Source: an uncultured Clostridia bacterium (GTDB lineage Bacteria > Bacillota > Clostridia > Christensenellales > UBA3700). Taken from it: 64,000 nt of DNA. Under the pieces are notes generated by a model. It was given only the letters and a program-made list of their open reading frames with translations, was not told where the DNA came from and did no database searches. The DNA lies in contig CALGRX010000002.1 in NCBI GenBank assembly GCA_937880755.1, forward strand, positions 62,001 to 126,000. Reading direction: 5' to 3'. Positions within the stretch are counted from its first letter, which is position 1. The number at the start of each line of letters is the position of its first letter. Positions 61,175 through 64,000 of this stretch are shown here, piece after piece. Position numbers and translations under genes: made by a program.

Positions 61175-61257
61175 GCGGACATGGCGGAATTGGCAGACGC
61201 GTACGTTTGAGGGGCGTATGGGAGACCATCCGGGTTCAAGTCCCGGTGCCCGCACCA
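61175..61257 (+). tRNA. tRNA-Leu, anticodon GAG, CCA encoded
   Basis: 83 nt with D arm TGGCGGAATTGGCAGACGCG, anticodon stem TACGT/GCGTA around loop TTGAGGG (anticodon GAG), a variable arm TGG-GAGA-CCA as in class II tRNAs, T arm CCGGG/CCCGG with TTCAAGT, and a genomic CCA. The acceptor stem GCGGACA/TGCCCGC has one A-C mismatch at position 5:68. Everything else is canonical. Confidence 0.97.
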
Positions 61258-61261
61258 CAAA

Positions 61262-61292
61262 AAATAGGAGCAAATTTTGCTCCTATTTTTTG
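61262..61292 (+). terminator. Terminator after tRNA-Leu
   Basis: Perfect stem ATAGGAGCAAA/TTTGCTCCTAT with a short loop, followed by T6, five bases past the CCA. Confidence 0.92.
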
Positions 61293-61357
61293 TGACGTGG
61301 CACACACCGAGTTGAGCCTAACGAGCATAGCGAGTGCAACTAAAAGAGGTATTATTT

Positions 61358-61951
61358 ATGAAAAACGCAATTATTTATATTCACGGAAAAGGCGGAAACG
61401 CTCAAGAAGCCGAACATTACCGAGATATTTTCCAGACTTGCGTCGTGATAGGTTTTGACTATAAGTCGGATACGCCTTGGGACGCTAAACAAGAATTTGA
61501 AGAATATTTTGATAATTTGAGCAACGACTACGACTCCGTAAGCATTATCGCCAACAGTATTGGAGCCTTCTTCTGTATCAATGCTTTGGCAGACAAAAAG
61601 ATAGAAAAAGCGTATTTTATCTCTCCTATAGTCGATATGGAGCAACTCATCTTGGATATGATGCAATGGGCAGGCGTTACGGAAGAGGAGTTGCAAGAAC
61701 AAAAACGTATTGAAACGACTTTTGGAGAAACTCTATCTTGGGAATACCTTGTTTGGGTAAGAATGCACCCAATATATTGGAAAATACCGACAAGAATTTT
61801 GTATGGAAGCAAAGACCACTTGCAATCGATTGACACGATTGAGCGCTTTGTCAAGCAATTCGGGGCATCGGTTAGCGTTATGGAGAACGGCGAACATTGG
61901 TTCCATACCAAGGAGCAAATGAATTTTGTAGATAATTGGATTGTCAAATAA
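61358..61951 (+). CDS. Alpha/beta-hydrolase-fold protein
   Basis: 197 residues from ATG 61358 after AGAGGT; the frame starts earlier at 61334 with no RBS. MKNAIIYIHGKGGNAQEAEHY is the oxyanion-hole strand of an alpha/beta hydrolase. The nucleophile elbow is IIANSIGAFF (Ser at about 67), with Asn in place of the usual first Gly of GxSxG; Asp in YGSKDHLQS and His in GEHWFHTKEQ complete the triad. Substrate unknown; cytoplasmic (no signal). Confidence 0.85.
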   Translation: MKNAIIYIHGKGGNAQEAEHYRDIFQTCVVIGFDYKSDTPWDAKQEFEEYFDNLSNDYDSVSIIANSIGAFFCINALADKKIEKAYFISPIVDMEQLILDMMQWAGVTEEELQEQKRIETTFGETLSWEYLVWVRMHPIYWKIPTRILYGSKDHLQSIDTIERFVKQFGASVSVMENGEHWFHTKEQMNFVDNWIVK

Positions 61952-62104
61952 TATCTATCGTTACGGCTCTTTATTTACCAATTGCCTTTTGATAATATGT
62001 AATATTTGAACAAAATTTGAAAATTATACACGATTATATTTACATTTTTTAGTTTTGGTGCTACATTATTATTGAATATAAATATTGGTAAAACGGAGGT
62101 CAAA

Positions 62105-63547
62105 ATGAAAAGATTTAGATTTTTGGCATTGATCGTTGCTATTATGACGATATGCTCAACTGTAGCTTTCGTGGGTTGCAACAAGGACGATACGCCAACC
62201 AAAGAGCCTGACAAGGCTTTGGTGACGCTGAATATCAATCCTTCTATAGAGATGGTTGTGGACAGCAACGACAAGGTAGTTAGTATCGCGGCAAAGAACG
62301 AGGACGCTCAGATTATGCTGTGCGGAGAAGAGGGCATAATCAACGCAAGCGTTGAGACGGCAACTACCAAGATAGTGGAACTGGCTATAGAATACGGCTA
62401 TATTACCGAGGAGAACAGCGGTATTTCTATGAGTGTTGCGGGCGAAACTACTACTTTAGAGGATAGCATCAAGACTACAATCTCTAGCGCAATAGGCAAC
62501 GTGCAAAGTAGCTTAAATATTAGCGTTAGCACCGATATTCCTTTCTCGGTGGAGAGAAAATGGGAGGAGTGGAAACAAAACAATCCCGAGTACGCAAACG
62601 TTACGGCATCTAAATTCGCTTTGGCACTAGGTGCGTGCGCTTACGACGCTTCTTTGGACTTGGAGACCGCCGTGGCTATGGACAACGGCGAGTTGATAGA
62701 GATATGCGAGAGTGGCGAGGATAGAATATCCGTCTATGCAACGGCGGTATATCAAGCGGTGTACGACTCGGCGAGCGTTGCTTTCAATCTTGCCAAAGAC
62801 ACGGCTAACTTTGGCATATACAACGCCAAATATATAGAATTTATGAGTCAAAAAGCCAGCGGTATTTTGGATACCACAAGCTCTATTGCCAATGCAACTT
62901 GGATGGGCGCTAAACTCCTAGGACTCACCACGGCGCAGTATGCTTTGCAAGGCGCAATTTACGTGGCGGAAAAAATCGGCGAACTAGAGATAAGCGAGAG
63001 CGTTGCGAGCTATATAGCCACGATTTTGGGTGTAGAAGTAGAGCAACTGCAAAATCGAGACGGCAAAGTTACGGTGGAGAGCATTGACGCCTACTGCGAC
63101 AAGCTTATCAAAAACGCCTCCGAGGCAGACAAACAAGTAGTGCAAGCCAAGCTAGATCAAATCAAAGCGGGTTTGAACGCTGCGGAAGAACAAGCCAATC
63201 AAGATATGATGCAAAGTAGCGCTTCGGCATACGCCAATCTCAGAAACGCCGTAGAAACACTCGGCGAATGGATAGAGGGCATTGACGTCAACAAGTTGAC
63301 CGACGTCGATAGTTACAAGGCGTTGCTTGCCGATATAATCAAGGCGAAAGAGGACACCAAAACGGAGATGGATAACAACCTCACCGATGAAGAAAAGGCA
63401 AAGATTGTCGAGGCTCAAGAGAACGCAAAAGGAAAGATAGATAGCGCCCAAGCCGAGTTTAATACGAAGATAGAACAGGCAAAAGACGAGGCGATAGCTT
63501 ATCTGCAAGCCAAGCAACAAGAAAGAAAGGCGACATTGACCGAGTAA
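62105..63547 (+). CDS. Lipoprotein with an RsgI-like N-terminal domain
   Basis: 480 residues from ATG 62105, GGAGGT six bases upstream. Lipoprotein signal ending AFVGC (Cys at about 25). Directly after it, ALVTLNINPSIEMVVDSNDKVVSIAAKNEDAQ (residues about 38-69) carries the INPSIE motif and surrounding pattern of the periplasm-facing domain of RsgI anti-sigma factors. The rest is alpha-helical and Ala/Glu/Gln-rich, with coiled-coil character from about 360 to 480. In true RsgI a membrane helix and cytosolic anti-sigma domain precede this region; both are missing, so it cannot act as an anti-sigma factor itself. Confidence 0.7.
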   Translation: MKRFRFLALIVAIMTICSTVAFVGCNKDDTPTKEPDKALVTLNINPSIEMVVDSNDKVVSIAAKNEDAQIMLCGEEGIINASVETATTKIVELAIEYGYITEENSGISMSVAGETTTLEDSIKTTISSAIGNVQSSLNISVSTDIPFSVERKWEEWKQNNPEYANVTASKFALALGACAYDASLDLETAVAMDNGELIEICESGEDRISVYATAVYQAVYDSASVAFNLAKDTANFGIYNAKYIEFMSQKASGILDTTSSIANATWMGAKLLGLTTAQYALQGAIYVAEKIGELEISESVASYIATILGVEVEQLQNRDGKVTVESIDAYCDKLIKNASEADKQVVQAKLDQIKAGLNAAEEQANQDMMQSSASAYANLRNAVETLGEWIEGIDVNKLTDVDSYKALLADIIKAKEDTKTEMDNNLTDEEKAKIVEAQENAKGKIDSAQAEFNTKIEQAKDEAIAYLQAKQQERKATLTE

Positions 63548-63569
63548 AAGTATGAAATTATAAAGGGGC

Positions 63570-63590
63570 GGACGGGTGTCCGTCCTTTTT
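63570..63590 (+). terminator. Terminator after the lipoprotein gene
   Basis: Stem GGACGG/CCGTCC (63570-63575 with 63580-63585) with loop GTGT, followed by T5. Confidence 0.9.
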
Positions 63591-63622
63591 GGTGGCGTAA
63601 CGTAATGACTATATAAAAACGT

Positions 63623-63650
63623 TTGTAAAAAGTTAGTTGTGTGATATAAT
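63623..63650 (+). promoter_or_regulatory. Promoter of the last gene
   Basis: TTGTAA (63623-63628), 16-bp spacer, TATAAT (63645-63650), 17 bp before the ATG at 63667. Confidence 0.6.
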
Positions 63651-63666
63651 AACAAATGGTAAGAGT

Positions 63667-64000
63667 ATGCAATACAAGAACGATGAAATGCCGAAAGAAG
63701 AATACCACGCGCCGACTACCACTCCTGCGCCCGTCGAATTTAATAATAGCGAAAAATATAGGGTGATCAAGAAGAGCGGTACGATAGCGACGAGCACGTT
63801 GCTGGCGATATCGGCTCTGCTGATAGGCGGTGGCGTTGCTACGACTAGCGACGTAGAGGTGGACGCGTATATCACTTCGCTGACTTCTTCTAGCAACCAA
63901 ATCGAGTGGGTGGTCAACGTCGAGGGTGAGACAAGCGACTTGACGGTAGAGGCGTACAACGACTTTACTCACCGCATAATCGAGATAGAGGGCGGAGAGA
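63667..64000 (+). CDS. Membrane protein with single N-terminal helix, cut by window edge
   Basis: 111 residues visible and still open at base 64000. A charged cytoplasmic start (MQYKNDEMPKEEYHAPTTT), a transmembrane helix about 40-60 (IATSTLLAISALLIGGGVATTS), then a beta-rich external segment with repeated ESN-type polar stretches (ASSNQIEWVVNVEGETSDLTVEAYNDFTHRI is in this part, residues about 75-105). Type II membrane protein of unknown role; most of it lies outside the window. Confidence 0.7.
   Translation, partial: MQYKNDEMPKEEYHAPTTTPAPVEFNNSEKYRVIKKSGTIATSTLLAISALLIGGGVATTSDVEVDAYITSLTSSSNQIEWVVNVEGETSDLTVEAYNDFTHRIIEIEGGE

Overview
The window looks like the chromosome of a low-to-mid-GC Gram-positive bacterium, most likely an uncultured gut-type clostridial Firmicute. 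The evidence is the gene order of two conserved Firmicute clusters (ftsY / ylxM-ffh-rpsP-khpA-rimM-trmD and yifB-dprA-topA-trmFO-hslV-hslU), strong AGGAGG ribosome binding sites, TTGACA/TATAAT promoters, normal TGA stops, a BhlA-type phage holin, YqeY, YugP, YitT and DUF1292 proteins, and dispersed palindromic intergenic repeats of a kind that is common in gut Clostridia. Assignment below class is not possible from the sequence alone.

Layout: (1) 1-23.8 kb, minus strand, housekeeping. From low to high coordinate: a cysteine desulfurase cut by the window edge, an Rrf2/IscR-like regulator with two operator-like dyads, glyA, then a long unit (aspS, hisS, hslU, hslV, trmFO, topA, dprA, yifB and a lipobox-bearing polytopic membrane protein that heads it). 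Next come rplS with its own promoter and leader, yraN, rnhB, rbgA, a DUF1292 protein, trmD, rimM, khpA, rpsP, ffh, ylxM, and finally ftsY behind terminators and a 44-bp tandem repeat. (2) 24.2-30.3 kb, plus strand: CNNM/CBS transporter-like protein, ileS, an rRNA-methyltransferase-like protein and an RluA-type pseudouridine synthase. (3) 30.7-43.3 kb: a compact prophage-like block. It has an early regulator with a near-consensus promoter, a minus-strand exported protein, and a plus-strand packaging/head cassette (terminase, small proteins, portal, scaffold-like, capsid, connectors, stabilisation-type protein, coiled-coil protein, two holins). I see no integrase, tail tube/tape, lysin or replication genes. 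(4) 43.5-52.0 kb: murG on the minus strand, then an alpha/beta hydrolase, parE-parC, azlC-azlD and yqeY. (5) 52.0-52.9 kb: a gene graveyard of repeats, an XRE-type HTH remnant with a nonsense codon, and a BspA-type leucine-rich-repeat remnant with two homopolymer frameshifts. (6) 53.0-64.0 kb: Na/Pi cotransporter (minus), polA-coaE, a 595-bp intergenic region holding two structured-RNA candidates, YitT and YugP proteins, a small conserved protein, tRNA-Leu(GAG), an alpha/beta hydrolase, a lipoprotein with an RsgI-like INPSIE motif, and a membrane protein cut by the window edge.

How it fits together: most genes serve translation (aspS, hisS, ileS, rplS, rpsP, trmD, rimM, rbgA, tRNA), membrane targeting (ffh, ylxM, ftsY), DNA topology and repair (topA, parE/parC, polA, dprA, rnhB) and proteolysis (hslVU). 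The accessory content is the prophage-like block, the repeat-rich intergenic regions and the orphan structured RNA candidates; these are where something new is most likely. No function is claimed for the RNA candidates, the phage small proteins or the exported proteins beyond what is visible.
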